A stretch of 64,000 nucleotides of DNA from Typha latifolia (taxonomy: Eukaryota > Streptophyta > Magnoliopsida > Poales > Typhaceae), in contig CM034103.1 of assembly GCA_019914945.1 (NCBI GenBank), positions 7,998,001-8,062,000 on the forward strand. The letters are read 5' to 3'. Shown here piece by piece: positions 11,641 through 25,320 of this stretch. Each line of letters opens with the position of its first letter. Within the stretch, counting starts at the first letter, position 1. The notes beneath the pieces were generated by a model. The model searched no databases. It had not been told where the DNA came from and saw only the letters and a list, made by a program, of their open reading frames with translations. A program made the position numbers and the translations under genes.

Positions 11641-12915
11641 AGCTCGCACTTGCGTAGTACTACCTCTTTGTTGAATGTTTTTGGATAGCTTTACATATTC
11701 CAACATGCTGAAAGCGACTTGGGCTGCTCAAGCACCGTTACTTTCTAACATACCTGAAGGAAAGCCACAGGAAGAGAAGGCCAAGCGTCTAAATTGGTAA
11801 CTCACATCTCTTTTCCTATTCCATTATCTACTCCCAAAATTTATATAAGGAAGAACCAATTTTGCTAAGAAACCTCTCTGAAACTAAACGAAGCATAAAA
11901 ATTTATTTTCTCCCACTGGTGCAATGATGATACTTTGAATAACTTTTAATCAATAAATGTAAATATATAGAAATACATAGATGAATAATATTTAAACAGT
12001 ATAGAGAATAGAATAGCAAAGCTTTATAAAAAATATAGTAGGACAATCTTTATTCAACTTAGAACTATGCTAGAACCCCGTAACACCAATAACACCAATA
12101 AACTTCTCAAACTATGAGTTTCTGACTGTCTTTGTTATCTGTGGCTAAAACCCCATAACACCAATAAACTTTAATTTGTAAGTATAAAATTATATCATGA
12201 AAAAATTTGTGGACATAAAACACTTTAAAATATGATGTATAATAGTTTTGATGTTAGATCAAAATGTATGATTTGTGAAAGAATGCTCGTTTGAAAGAAG
12301 ATCAAAGAACGGAACTAAAATCAAAGCAAATCAGCATATTCAGTTCTGCAGGTTGCATATATGTGCACCCTGACACAAAATTAACATAGGAGTTCCTATG
12401 TAATTTGGAGTTGACACACTCCGAGTAAGTCTAATGCACCCCCTATAGGTCTGATAAAAACAAGAAGGGTAGAATTGGTTGAAACTTGGTGTTTCCTTTT
12501 GAGGTTCTCCTAGTACGAATTGCAGAGATCCCTCCACACTTATTTAAAGAATCTAGAGGCAGAGGAAAGAAATCTATCCATTTAAGGATCCATCTCCTAA
12601 AGGAGCTTCAACCTTCTATCATTGTGTGAAGAATAATTTGAGTCCGATTACTAGTTAAATATTATCTACAACTTGTAGAGGAGCTAAACTAGAGGTTAAA
12701 AGTAGGATCAATTTAGAGAAAAATTGAGGAGTTTTAAGTTCATCATCTAAGAGTTTCTAGTTCTATCATGGAGCATATCTTCTACAAAAATATGAGAGTT
12801 ATCTATATATGTTCATGTGGTAGGCTATATCAAAGTTTTACCATCAAGCATCGGAGGAGCTAAACCAAGTTGCCTACATCGACATCTACACCGACAAAAA
12901 TTCTAAAGTTTGATC
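11641..12915. other. Intergenic, partly copia LTR
   Basis: No gene seen. The right part (from somewhere after 12250 to 12915) should continue the 3' LTR of the copia element at 16174-20660, because the family B solo LTR is inserted between them with a TGATC duplication. The left edge of that LTR was not located. Confidence 0.4.
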
Positions 12916-15900
12916 TGTAACAACCAAAAAAAAAAAAAATTTGGGCGTGCACGTGTCCGACATGTGCCTGACTTAAGGGCGCGCACGTGCAGGGCACGTT
13001 GCACTTTTCCTTCTCCCTCCCTCTCTCTTTTCTTCCTTCTCTTTTTTTTTCCTTCTTTTCTTTTTCTTCTTTCTTCCTTCTTCTCCCTCATTTTTCTTCC
13101 CGTCGCACCGGAGTGCCACCGGAATCGCCGACCCTATGGATCAAAGCACTGAAGCTGCCTCTCTTGTCAGGTAAATTTAATTTAAAAATGTGTTAGCATT
13201 TGAGTTTTTCTTCTTTGAAACTTTCCCCTCTCGGCCTCGCTGTGATCCGACTAGCCGACTTGTGCCTTGTCACGCTAGTCCGGTGAGCTTCTCCTCTTCT
13301 TGAGGATGCCCTCAGTGGCATCCTTTAGAGCCCTTGCTGTCGGAACCGCCGAATGGCCCCTTGCTTTGGCTGGCAGCCTTGGCGAGGGCGGTTCTCAATT
13401 AGCTTCTGCTAGCCGAAGGAAGGGTGCCGGTAGAGTCGAGTGAGACTGCCGGGGGCCGGGACCGCTGGCAGCTTCCCCTCCCACCATTGGGGCTTTTGTT
13501 GCCTTGTTGGCAGCTGTCGCCTCCTCCATCAGTCGATTGGTACTGTGGTGCCTTCCTCAGCCGACAAGGAGTCGGCCAATGTACCGGCTTGACTATCGGC
13601 GACGGTGCTTGCCATAGCCCTTTTCCTTCTCTTCCTTGGCTAATCTGAGTTGACGAGGGGGGTGGTCAAGCTTGGGCTGGGTGCAGCCAGCTCGAGTGCC
13701 AGGTCAGGCTAGGTGCGGCCTAGCCCGAGTGCTGGGTTGGGCTGGGTGCAGCCCAACCCGAGCTTGTGGTGGGTTGGGCTACCTGCGGCCCAGCCTAGGT
13801 GAGTGGTGGGTTTGGGGCTGCAAGCAGCCCAGTCCAAGCTTGGGCTGTAAGCAGCTTAGCCCTAAATTATTGTAGCTTAGCCCATGTGTCTTTAGTGGAC
13901 AGTGTGGGCTTCAGGTCCATATCTTACTGGGTCAAGTTGGTGGTCTTTGGGTTGGTTATGGCCCAGCCCCTTTCTTTAGGCCTGATCTAAATAGATCAAT
14001 TGCTTTCCATTTATTTTAATATAATTTCAAATCCTTGGTCTAATTATCTATGTCAATGGAAAATATATTTAATTATTTTAGAGGGTCGCTTGCTAGATAT
14101 ATCATGGGTGTAAATCAATTTTAATTAATTAGATCATGAGCCCTAATTAATCAATATTTTTAGCTAATAGGAGTGTTCGCTATATTAATTATTTTATAAA
14201 TTAATCTTAATGAGCTAGACCATAGCTTGAGAGTGCCGTTACAAATAACACATATTAGGAACTAGCTCCGATTGGATATTAATTTTTGCTGATTATAATT
14301 TTGGGCTAATTCAATTTTATCAGAGGAATTGGTGGTCCGGGTGTTTCTGTATTAATTGCTCATATTGGAGAATTAATACAAATAAATATAGAAAAATGAT
14401 ATTAAACAAGTTGAATTTTTTTAATGAAGCTTATTAATTAAATACTGTCTATGCAATCTTTCGTAAATTTGATAAAATTGATTTGGGCGATAATTTGAGG
14501 AGAATATTATATTACGTTTAATAACGCGTCAAGCCTTGATGCAGCTATGCCAGCTCTACCTAATTAATAAAGGTAGGAATTACAGGATGGACCTATCCAA
14601 ACCTATAGTGAATGTTAATAAGATTATTTAACTAATTAGTGATAGAAATATTATTTTCATGCTTTTTATTTACTTTTCTTATTGAGGTGGACTCCGTACT
14701 TTATGAGGATGATCTCGTGGCGTAGTTACAGCTAGTATTAGGAAAGCGGTTTAGGCAAGTGAAACTTCTATAATCTAGGAGTAGTGTATAGAATGAAATA
14801 TCATACCTTATAAAATTATCACATTCATATCATGCATGTGCATGCGCTTTCCTTATCGTTATTATTGCACGGCATGCATGGTAATTATATTTTGCAGTCC
14901 GATAAGATTTCACATATCATAATGTCTACGCATATTTATTGGGCATGATCATGTATTTAACACACAAAACATGATAATAATGAGTGTTACATTATGCTTG
15001 CTGTGTTGTATAATATCATTCCACTTACACACATGCACGGCCATAAAAGAGGTGATTGCTATGTCTCAAAAATATTCGACACCTCCCTAGCTAGGGTTAG
15101 GGGCGGGGGATACTATTATACGTATATATATTATGGCACAAACAATCAGGTAGCCATTTTGCTAGGCAATGAACGATTTATTGTCGATCGATGAGAGTCA
15201 TACCCTTTAGGGTGTTTAAGATAGAGAGAAAAGGTAGGATGACGTAAACCTAACGATACCTGATGATATAGGGTGAGGGCATCTATGAGCGACGGCTCAT
15301 GATTTTTGCACGGTGGTGTGATGATGTGGACTAAGAGCTCGAATGGTAGTATCGATGTGCAATACTAACCTATGTGATGGGCTTACGACTGAGGTCCTTA
15401 GTCTGCGATAGTAGACAATTGGTCATGCTATTCACTGGGTGATGGGCTAACGATTCTATTGCTAGGATCTACCCTCCCTTGAGGGTATGCGTGTGGTCGA
15501 GTGTGAGATGATGATGTGGCCTACGGGCATAGCTCTAAGAGAGCCTAAGTTACAGACTTGGTAGTCTGAGAAGATGCATGTTATGTGGTGTATCATTGAC
15601 ATGGCCTCTAAGCAGAGCTCGGTATGAGCTTGAGTTTGATGACTTGATAATCTAGATGATGCGTGGTAGATTATCGATTATTAATGCATGTGGTCATTGG
15701 ATGAGCATGACGGGTATGTAGTACTAGTGCATTCTATTTGATCATAATGCACATATTCATAACTATTTATTGTTGTATCATTCATTACATTACTTTTAGA
15801 CTATAGAAGTAGAAACTTCTGGGTTTTATGCTCACTGTCTTCCGGTGGAAATATTTTTAGATTAGTAGATGAGCCGGAGTTCATGGTAGAGTTGGCGAAG

Positions 15901-16168
15901 AAATAACATTAATTTCTCTTATTTATTTATTCTTGTAAATTAAACTAAATGGCTTGTAGCCTCTGCATGGAAAATTTTATCTGTCTATAGATATGCATTT
16001 TGGAGCTTGTTGTGGCCTTTGGTGTTATAACCTTCTTTTTATCTGTTATATTTGTAGAAATATGGGTTTTTTATTTGTATATTGTGTTTAAATATTAACC
16101 AGCAGGTCACGGGTAATCACGTGGGTTCTACCCACGTGAGGGGCACGTGTTTGGTGGGGGGTGTTACA
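12916..16168 (+). mobile_element. Solo LTR, family B, copy B1
   Basis: A 3253-bp LTR starting TGTAACAACC and ending GGGTGTTACA, flanked by exact TGATC duplications (12911-12915 and 16169-16173). A GC- and pyrimidine-rich leader (12950-13700) is followed by a palindrome array and an AT-rich middle. The conserved box GCTTGTTGTGGCC is at 16005-16017. The length and layout fit LTRs of chromovirus gypsy elements. Related but shorter or diverged copies lie at 55972 and 61127 on the minus strand. Open frames inside are LTR composition, not genes. Confidence 0.9.
13672..13860 (+). repeat. Array of GGGCTG...CAGCCC imperfect palindromes in LTR B1
   Basis: Successive imperfect inverted repeats built on GGGCTGGGTGCAGCCC-like and GGGCTGCAAGCAGCCC-like words. 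Each could fold as a short hairpin in RNA. Matching arrays occur in LTR family C, and a weaker one in D. Confidence 0.7.
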
Positions 16169-16173
16169 TGATC

Positions 16174-19100
16174 CATGTCATATTTAGTACAACCAATGAG
16201 GAGCAATCTATTTCACAAAGTAGTTCATCGATACATGAATTTCAAGCAAAAGAAAAACTTCAATCTGTGAGTGTTTAACAGCCTAATTAATTGATCTTTC
16301 CAATAAAAGCAACTCCAAATAAGGAATGTAATCACTCCAAACAAGGAAGATAGTTACAATAGTTTCCTTTCCAAAGCTATACAACAAATTTAGTAATATA
16401 TGCAACTAATTGGTGATGGTGGCTGTAGACGGTTGCTACCATAAGCTAGAAACTCGAGAGATGATTTGGTAGTTTGTGAGTTGGCAGCCCACATGCCTAT
16501 CACACTAACACCCCCTTCAAATTGATGTTGGCCAATCAAGAAGCATCAATTTGGGTCATAGACTTGGTAAACACATGTGGAAACATGTGGGAGATAAATA
16601 ACCTTAGTATTAACAACTTCTAAAATAGAATGACAATCCGGCTCAATATGCTTTATATGTTCATGAAAATTAGGATTTGTAGCAAGTTGAATAGAACTTG
16701 TGTTATCTGCATGAAGTCTTCTTCAGCTAGTAACCCACGAAGACAAATGACCTCTAAGCAAGCAACTGACATTGCACAATACTAAAAGTTAGTCAAAGAT
16801 TTGGAAACACATCATGCCTCTTACTCTTCCAAGAGATTAAAGAATCTCCCAAAAACATATGCTAACCAGTGACATAAAGATGAGTATTAGGCCATTTGGC
16901 TCAATTGGCATCACTAAATGCAACACGACAAAGAGGAGAACCAGTAAAAAAGAACAAGCCACAGTGAGAAGAGCCTTAGACATACCGAATGATATGATGA
17001 ACAACTACTAAATGAAGATAGAGAGGAGAATGCATAAATTGACTAACTTGGTGGAGAACAAATGTGATATCAAGCTGTGTAATAGTGAGATAATTTAAAC
17101 TATCAACAAACTACTAAAAGAAAGTAGGATTAGAAAGAAGGTCACCGTCTTCATGGTGATACTTAACGCTCATTTCCATATGAGTATCCATAGTGGAGGA
17201 GTCCAATAGACCAGCCAAGGCAATTAAGTCATCTATGTATTTGTGTTGATGTAAGAACACACCAGATAGATCAGTGTGAACTTCCAATCCCAAGAAGTAC
17301 TAATGAGGACCAAGATATTTCATATGAAAGAACTAATAAGATTTTGTTGAAGCTGAGTATTGAGTAAATAATCCATCTTAGAGTTAACAATGTCATCCAC
17401 ATAAATAAGAAGGATTACACTAGAGCATGTCTTTTGAAGAAAAAAAAGATGAGTCATATTAGCTCTACACAAAAGAGATATGAAGCAAAATAGATTGAAA
17501 TATCTCAAATTGTGATTTGGGAGTCTGCTTCAAGCCATATAGAGACCACTTCAACTTACAAACAATTAAAGTAGATGAAGAAAATAAGCCAGATAGAGGT
17601 GTCAAGTAAATATCCTCTTGGACATCACCATGAAAAAAATGTGTTTTTGTTATCCATTTAATGAAATGGCTTACCTATGAAGTAACAATCACAATAATTG
17701 TATGCATGATAGTCATTTTGGCCTAGTGCCCACCATACTCCTGTCAATTACCAAGAAAACCAAACGTGCCTTATACAATGCACAAACACATAAGTACGAA
17801 GCTAAACTAAATAGAATCATTTACACCCAATAAGCTTAACATTAGATGCACAAGGAACAATGCCCCATGTTTGATTCTGCTGAATGGCTTGAAGTTCATC
17901 CTGCATAGCTTTCTATTAACACTCATGCTTAACTACCTATTAGTAGCATGTGACAATCGAAATAGTGGACAAGGTCACAATTAGAGAGATATGGTGGAAA
18001 CCATATTCAGTAGGAGGATGTGAAACATGACTAGATTGTCAAAGAGGAGGCAAAACAGGAGCAGGTGCTGGATCAGACTCAACAAAGGGTGAAGTTCATT
18101 GATGTCATTGATACACAAATCTAGATAAAACTGGTCAGGAGGAGAAATGATAAGAAAATCTAGTTATGCGCAAATTTTGAAAAGTATTTAGAAGATATTT
18201 ATTTGACGTCTAAATATTATGTATTTTTAGTGAAACAGAGAATTAATATGAGAAAGATAAGGAAGCTAGTTTAGTTAAGTAATGTAAGCCTTTAAGGAAA
18301 GTCCTAATTAAGTCATGTAGGCTCTTAAAACAAGTCCTAGTTAAGTCATGTAAGCTCTTAAGATAAGTTCTAATTAAGTCATGTAAGCTTTTAAAGCAAG
18401 TTCTAATTAAATTATGTAAGCCTTTAAAGTAAATCCTAATACGAGTCAGTTTAAGATTAGCCTATATATATATATGGAGTACAACCCTAATTGAGGAATG
18501 CATTCATGAAGGATTAATTGTCTTCTTCCCTTGCCGCTCCCTGCTCTCTCCCCTCTCAACTTGATTGCTGGCCTCAATATCTCTCTCATCCCTCTCATTA
18601 ATCGTCGATACCTCTCCTGTCAGAACGGTCTCGTCTTGCTTCTAATCTTCTTCGTCCATCAATCCTCTTAGTTCCATACCTATCTCTTCTATCTCTTCAC
18701 TTATAAAGTATCAATTTACCTATTCATCACCGCCATCATAACCATCCATGCACCATCACCATCTCCAACTCAATACACTTGCTACCCTCTAAATTACAAT
18801 CACCACTATACCCACCACCAACACCACCATCGAATTTCCAATTAGATTAGACACAAACCTTATTTGAATTTGAAAAGGGTATAAATTACTAAAAACAGAT
18901 TGAAAAGTCACAAAGCTATTCCAATTGGTTTCATAATTTTTCAGCATTAGGAGAATAGTTGGCGAATATTTTTTCCCAATTATGCAGAACTCCTCGTGAT
19001 TTGGATTGACCCCAACTTGGTTCATATCAAGAAATCAGATCATCAAAGTTAGGAAGAATAGGAACGATAGCAATGATGCAATATGACTAGGAAAGAAATA

Positions 19101-20660
19101 TTGGTTCTCAAAGAAATCAACATTATGTGAAACATAAAATTTGTTAAAGTATGGATCATAGCAAACAAAACCTTTATGATAGACGATATAACCTGTAAAG
19201 GCGCATTTAACATACTGGCCAAAGAGTTTGTGATGTTCATGAGGGGGCAAGTGAATAAAACAAATACATCCAAAAGTATGCAAATTTTGATAATTAGGAT
19301 TTTTCTTGTGTAGATAAAAATATGGAGAGTCAAGGTTTAACACCTGAGAGGGCAGTCTAATAATTAAATAAATTGTAATAAATAAAGCCTTAACTCAAAA
19401 TTTAGATAGAATAGATGATTCAAGTAATAATGTTTGGACAACATCTTGAAGATGATGATGATTCTTCCATTCAACAACATCATTTTGCTATGGCGTATAA
19501 GGGCAATAATGTTAAGAAATAATGCCTTTTAATGTAAAATATCATGAAACTTATTAGGCATATTATCCCCAACATTATCATATTACAAGATCTTAATATT
19601 AGTGGAGAATTGAGTCTTAACATATGCCAAAAAGGACTTGAAAGCAGTAAGAATCTCATATTTTGAATAAAGAAAATATACCCAGGTATACAAACTGTAA
19701 TTATCAATAAATGTCACAAAATATTTGTAGTGACCTAGAGAAATAATAGGAGTAATGCCCAGATATTTCACTATGAATAATATCAAAGCACTTCTCTACA
19801 CGGCTCCCATGAGAAGGAAAAGGAAGTCTTACTTTTCCATATTTTGTATGAAGAGCAATCAAAAGAAAGATTAAGAGATGAAAAATATTTTTTATTGCCC
19901 AACAAACCAAAATTTAATATATGAAAGAAAACAATGGAATTAGGATGGCCTAAGCATTTATGCCAGATTTTGCAATTATTTGAAATAGTATTACAAGTCA
20001 AAGATACTAAATTAGAAGTGAAAAAGTATAGCGAAAATAGTCTTCCAACTTTAGGCCCCTTCACTATTGTCTTCCCTGACACCAAATCCTACACACGAAT
20101 ATTGTTACGAGAGAAACAAACATCAAAATTATTATCCACTAATTGGTCAACTGAAATAATACTAGTAGAAAGTCCATGTGATATAAAAACATTGGTAAAA
20201 AAATGATGTAATATTCCCAATAGTAATAATAGGCAAAATATATCCATTAGCAACTTAACATGTGATGAACCATGATACTTACAAACATTGCTAAGCATAT
20301 TTAAGGAATTCATTATATTATTTGAGGCAACAGAATCAATAAAGCAAGGCTGAGTTGGAGGAGCACCCTTATCTTGCAACCCTAAGGTTAAAAAGGCTGA
20401 GATAATCATTTGCTATACCATTGCAGGGGGAAGGACAAATGATTAAGCAATTATAGGAGCGTTAATCGATCATTCCAAGAAGTGCTAGCAGCATGATAAG
20501 CATTAACTTAATGATTTTGAGGACGAGTTGGACATTCCTTGATGATATGTCCTTGCTGCTTATATATACAATAAGTGCAAAACCTCGTGGTACAATTGAT
20601 AGCAATATAGCCATAATCTTTGCAACCGTAGCACTTCACCTTTCGCATATCTCTACCCGT
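16174..20660 (-). mobile_element. Degenerate Ty1/copia element, Tork-like
   Basis: Read on the minus strand from right to left. Two gag zinc knuckles (CYGCKDYGYIAINC and CTYCIYKQQGHIIKEC) lie near 20545-20640, followed by a protease piece (FIDSVASN). Next is the pre-integrase text KIWHKCLGHPNS, then integrase core pieces near 19580-19910 and the integrase end near 19040-19340. Reverse transcriptase follows, with AMQDELQAIQQNQTW near 17890 and LLIYVDDIV near 17400. A polypurine tract TTGAAGGGGG at 16511-16520 precedes the 3' LTR, which starts TGTTAGTGTG at 16510. Stops and frameshifts occur throughout. The 5' LTR is missing. It is interrupted by solo LTR G1, and its 3' LTR by B1. The Tork-like placement rests on the text around the protease and is an inference. 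Confidence 0.85.
18148..19029 (+). mobile_element. Solo LTR, family G, copy G1, nested in copia
   Basis: An 882-bp LTR starting TGATAAGAAAATC and ending TTCATATCA, flanked by exact AGAAA duplications (18143-18147 and 19030-19034). It splits the copia element between its integrase and reverse transcriptase parts. About 18260-18440 holds four to five roughly 40-bp GTCATGTAAGCTCTTAA-type repeats, followed by a TATATATATATGG promoter-like stretch near 18465. Its 3' part matches 59270-59463. Confidence 0.85.
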
Positions 20661-20723
20661 CCCCTTTCATTGAGCAGCATAAGCAACTGCATTCTCTTGC
20701 TTGAAGGATGCTTGTGTGAAATT

Positions 20724-20726
<3 letters not shown>

Positions 20727-20769
<43 letters not shown>
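20727..20769. repeat. TA microsatellite
   Basis: An uninterrupted run of about 20 TA units at the point where copia homology stops. Confidence 0.95.
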
Positions 20770-20771
<2 letters not shown>

Positions 20772-21851
20772 GTAACACCAATATTTATATGTAATAATGT
20801 ATAACATTAAAAATCATTAATTTCACTAATTATAATTAATAATAAGCATATCAATGACTATATGTATATATTAATTAAAATAAGTAGTGTGTAAATAATC
20901 TAGCCGTGTTAACAAAAAGAAGAATACATAAATTAAAATAAAATAAATAATTTAAGTATTACATATATTTATGTGTAATAGTTTATAACCTAATAAATCA
21001 TTAATTATACTAATTGCAATTAATAACAACATATTGATGAATATATATATATTATTAAAATAATTAATATCTAAATAATCTATTGCATTAACTAAATAAA
21101 GAAATACCTAAGTAAATAACTAAATAAAATACAAGGAAGGCCACTGCCATAGTGCTGGGCTCGACCCAATATTGTCTGCTAGTAGTGTTGGGCCGATACC
21201 AGCACTTTCACAACTAGGGGGAGAAGAATCAAGGAAGAAGAAGAAGAAAAGGAGTAGAAAGGAAGAGAAGGAAGAAGAGAAGAGAAAGAGGAGGGGAAGG
21301 GAGGAGGAACTAGGCCAGGGTGGAGGGGCTCGGCCACTACTGGCTAGCTAGCAGTTGGCCTCTCGCCGGTAGCTCAATTCTGGCGAACCCGAGAGAAAGA
21401 GGAAGAAAAGGAGAGAGAGAGAGGTGAAGAAGGAGGAGGAGGAGGAGGAAGGAGGAAGCTCACTAGTGTCAGTGGCGACGACAGTTATAGGCCAACATTC
21501 GTAAGAGTGAGAAAGAGAAAGAGAGTTTGAGAGAGAGAGAAGAGAGTGAGAAACCGAATGAGAGAGAGGAGAAAGAAGAAAAAGAGAGAGAGAGAGAGGC
21601 GGTGTTAGGGGGGTTGGCGGAGACTGTGGTGGCAGTAGGGCTCGTCGCGACAACTAGCTTGGCCGGCTGCTAGGGGCGGCGTGGCGCCCTCAGTTCGGCC
21701 ACGACATGCCATGCAATGATTTTTTTTAAAGGATAAGTTGTTATAGTCAAAGTTTGTTTGACTTGAGTCTAAGTCCTAAATGTGGCTAGTTGACTCTTTT
21801 TTTTTTTGTCATGATTTAGGTACCTTGAACTATGCTAAGAAAATATAATAT
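20770..21851. other. AT-rich spacer, then GC/purine-rich LTR-like leader
   Basis: 20770-21130 is AT-rich, with two diverged copies of a TTAATAATAAGCATAT-type phrase. 21150-21720 is purine-rich on the plus strand, with GA repeats, and GC-rich near 21600-21700. Read on the minus strand this resembles the leader of a family B/C-type LTR, but no terminal TG/CA or duplication was found. No gene seen. Confidence 0.35.
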
Positions 21852-22575
21852 TGATACGAATCGGATCATATTTGATCGCATCATGAGGACATTGGGCTCA
21901 ATGAATTAAACCTATTTATCTTTTAATTAATTCAAGCTTATGTAAACCTTTAAGGTAAGTCTAGTTAAATCATATAAGCCATTAAGACAACTTCAATTAA
22001 GTCATATAAGCTACTAAAACAAGTTCAATTAAGTTATATAAGTCTCTAAAGCAAATCCTAGTTTGAATCGTATAAGCATTTAGGGTTAAGTCCGAATATG
22101 ACTCATTATACTCGACCTCTATATATAGAGAGGTTAGGCTTCTTAGTTTATTCATCCAAGCATCTAAGCATTAAAAATTAATTGAGTTTATTTATTTTCT
22201 TATTATAACATTTACTATTTTTATCGTAGTCATTAAATCATCTTTATCTTTATCTTCATAAGAGTAGATTGTAACTGTAGAACCCTTCCAAGTACTCAAA
22301 TCCTAGCCACCACCTTTCTACAACAGCACCCTACTATACGGTTGTCCACCACCACCACCATTGTTGGCCATTCGCTACTCTAACATCGCCGCAATGTTAG
22401 ATATTTACCGTTCTACCTTATTTCGACCTTGCTCCACTATTTAATTGATATCTTTACATCAAACCCTCTAATTCAGGTGAAACTAAAGCCATTAGAATCC
22501 TAACTCACGAGGCTACCGTCATCTATATTTTTATAATTTTATTACATATAGATTAGTTAGATCTGATTTGTAACA
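21852..22575 (+). mobile_element. Solo LTR, family A, copy A3
   Basis: It starts TGATACGAATCGG and ends TTTGTAACA, flanked by AATAT and TATAT (one mismatch). A series of roughly 40-bp AAGTCATATAAGC repeats at about 21960-22080 precedes the single TATA core CTCTATATATAGAG near 22120. The 3' part matches A1, A2 and A4. Confidence 0.7.
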
Positions 22576-23962
22576 TATATTTTATTGTGAGCTGAGCTAA
22601 AGTCTATTATCTTTGATGAGATGTGAAAAAATGAAAAAAAATGTTGGTTTAGAGGGAGATAGATGATATATAAATTAATAGACCAAAATACCCTTTGACT
22701 TTGATAATAAAATTTTAAAAAAATATTTTATTAATAAAAAAACTTTTAAATATTAGCTTGCGGGCTTACATGTTTGTATGCTCCGCAATATGAGCTTGCA
22801 AAACCCACTTGGGGGCTTACAAGCATGTATTAAGCCTTAAGATATATTGCATGCAGGTAAGCTCGCTTGTAGGCTTACATATTATTGTTTTTTTTAAATA
22901 ATAATGTAAGGTTAATGTTTTATTTTTATTTTGTGCTATAAGCCTATGTATAAGGCTATATTATTTTTCTAATATTTTTTAAGAAATTCTTAGTGTTGCA
23001 AACTTTATTTAAAAAAAGGTAAGTTATTGCGGGCTTAAAATCTTACAAGCCTGCAAATACTTTATAATGTATTATGGACTTAATAAGTTCTAAATTTTTT
23101 TTAGAGTGAAATATATTTATTGGAGAAAAATTGAAGGGGGATTTGAAATAGAGATGTAACTATTATTTTGATGTGGAATGAAAAAGTAAAAAAAATTATG
23201 AGGGAAATTAAATATGTGTCGTACAAATAGTACTAAAATATTATTATTAAAACTTTAAAATATAAATACATGTTAGCCATTTTAAACTCATTATAAAGAT
23301 ATTAATAAATTATATTAAATAATAATTTTTAATTTTTTTCCACCCGTGTGTACAAATATTTTTTTGAGGGTTTCTTTTTAGTTTTTAGTCATCTGCGGTG
23401 AAAGAGGTGCTATTTTATAATAAAAATATGCATTTCTTTTACGAAGAGAAAGGAGAGAATATTAATAAGATATGAAAGTGTTAAATATAAATTTAAAATA
23501 TATTTGAATTCAAATTGAAATATTTGTTTTATTTTCTTCTTATTAATTATTAGGGAGTAAATTTGATTGGAAATAAAATGATGTTTAATTACTAAATGTG
23601 CTCGGGGCTGAACTCAAACCAAACAATGGCTTAGTTTCACACGAATATTCGCTCGCTAGATGAGCTCATATACTATACATATCAAAGTACAATAATAAAG
23701 TGAGAGAAAATATAAAATCCATTATCTTGCACTACTTTCTACAATAACAAGGCAGTAAGAGTTGTATTTATTTTATTTAAAGGTATAATTTTATTTAGAC
23801 TCTTAATACTATAATTATTTTTTATATACTCTCTGAACTTCTTTATTCATATATACACCTCTTGAGCTAAGAAAAATATTCACATATATTTCATGGAATC
23901 AAGAAAAGAGTAACCATATATATATGAACCTCTAAAACAAAAAAAAATCATTTTCTTCATGA
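22576..23962. other. AT-rich spacer, nothing firmly identified
   Basis: The phrase GCTTGCGGGCTTACA and relatives recur at about 22755-22880 and 23025, suggesting a small decayed repeat. No exon or transposon domain seen. Confidence 0.4.
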
Positions 23963-24328
23963 GTGTATGCGGTAAAACTATCAACTTCAATGACTGCCAT
24001 AGTTGGCAACCATGCTCATTTTCTTCTAACTCAGCTCGTCCACAATGATCTCAAAACATTAATTAATATGAACAACAATAATAGGACACCATCCCCTCGT
24101 CCTACTCTCTCAACTTCAAATCCAAATCTATCTACTTGCCAAGTTTGTGCTAGGAAAAATTACATTGTCTTTGACTATTTCCATAGTTATGATTACAGAG
24201 TTATCAAGCACAACATCCCCCTTAATAACTGGCAGGCTACGGTGCAGCAATCAAATATCCTTTATGATAATAATACTAGATTTATAAATAGTGGAGCAAA
24301 CATCACCAATCCTTGTTCAAAACATTAA
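23963..24328 (+). pseudogene. Copia gag/protease fragment
   Basis: A 121-codon open frame. The middle reads NLSTCQVCARKNY followed by FDYFHSYDY, which matches the degenerate zinc-knuckle region of Ale/Retrofit-type copia gag (CQxCxKxxH, then DCYHRxDY). The end reads TRFINSGANITNP, matching the protease active-site region WYxDSGATNHVT with the catalytic Asp replaced by Asn. No LTR or reverse transcriptase is attached. It is unrelated in frame or position to the copia at 16-20 kb. Confidence 0.65.
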
Positions 24329-25320
24329 TTATCTTGTTCTCAATACATCAAAATCTAAAAACATCTTTCTCAAGTCTTACATTGTCCTAAAGCTCTAACC
24401 TACTTGCTTTATATAAACAAGTTCTGTTTTTAAATTTTTGTTCTTTTCTACTCTCTGATACTTGTTGTTTGATCAAGGACAAACTCATAGGAGGCTATAT
24501 TTGATTTCACAAAGATAAAGAAACAATAAAATTTGGAGATGTATATCCTCAGAAATGTATAACGAGAAGTCCACCGAGTTACAAATTGGCTTGAGAACAA
24601 TAGGCAAATTTGTAAGTTTGGTCAACCTTTAATCATAAACCCTTTTTTCCTCTTAAAAAATATATGAATTTGGCACAAGAAAGGAAATAAAAAAAAGAAA
24701 GAGAAAAGGAACCTGGCCCAATAATTGGGCATATTTGGAATGGCCCAATAATTGGGCATATTTGGAACTGAAATTTTGTGACAATACATTTTTTAGTCTT
24801 TTGACTTCAAACAATAGGGAAAATGAGAAAATTCCCTTTCTACGATACATAAGAAACCGAAATCCAGAATTGGTTGAGGAATAAGGGTTTTCTATTCATG
24901 GATTACAATCCCTTTATTCATGATTTGTAACTAAACACCACCTAAATTTAGTATAACTCAAAACATGGTTAACATCCCGTCACATGATATCTTATCCATA
25001 TTTTCCTATTCCAACTTGGAGTTGTAATAAGAGAGGGACTTAACCATAAAAGCAAAGAACACGGATATTTTCCTAAAAGCATCTGGGGCATTTTTGATAT
25101 TTGGCCTTTATCTCTCTTTATACATATTGAACAACCAAATTAAACAAAACATGAATAAGAATAACTCACCTCTAAACCATAGATAAAATATGAATATAAA
25201 GTTATCTTATTCTTCACACAAACTTAAGTAGCAGAAACAACCAACTCAGATATGTACAACTAGTTCGGAAGTCTACAATCTCTCTCAAAGATATGCGGGA
25301 TACATCTTAATCTCTACAGT
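24329..25320. other. Intergenic DNA 3' of the methyltransferase gene
   Basis: No gene seen. 24714-24740 and 24741-24767 are two exact 27-bp tandem copies, each containing the palindrome GCCCAATAATTGGGC. The methyltransferase 3' untranslated region ends somewhere between here and 25608, and the polyadenylation site was not determined. Confidence 0.5.

Noticed and set aside
12903..13990. Overlapping frames rich in Arg, Glu, Phe or Ser
   Set aside because: Pyrimidine-tract translations inside solo LTR B1.
21348..21653. 101-codon Ser/Leu-rich frame
   Set aside because: Translation of a GA-repeat tract in LTR-like leader DNA.
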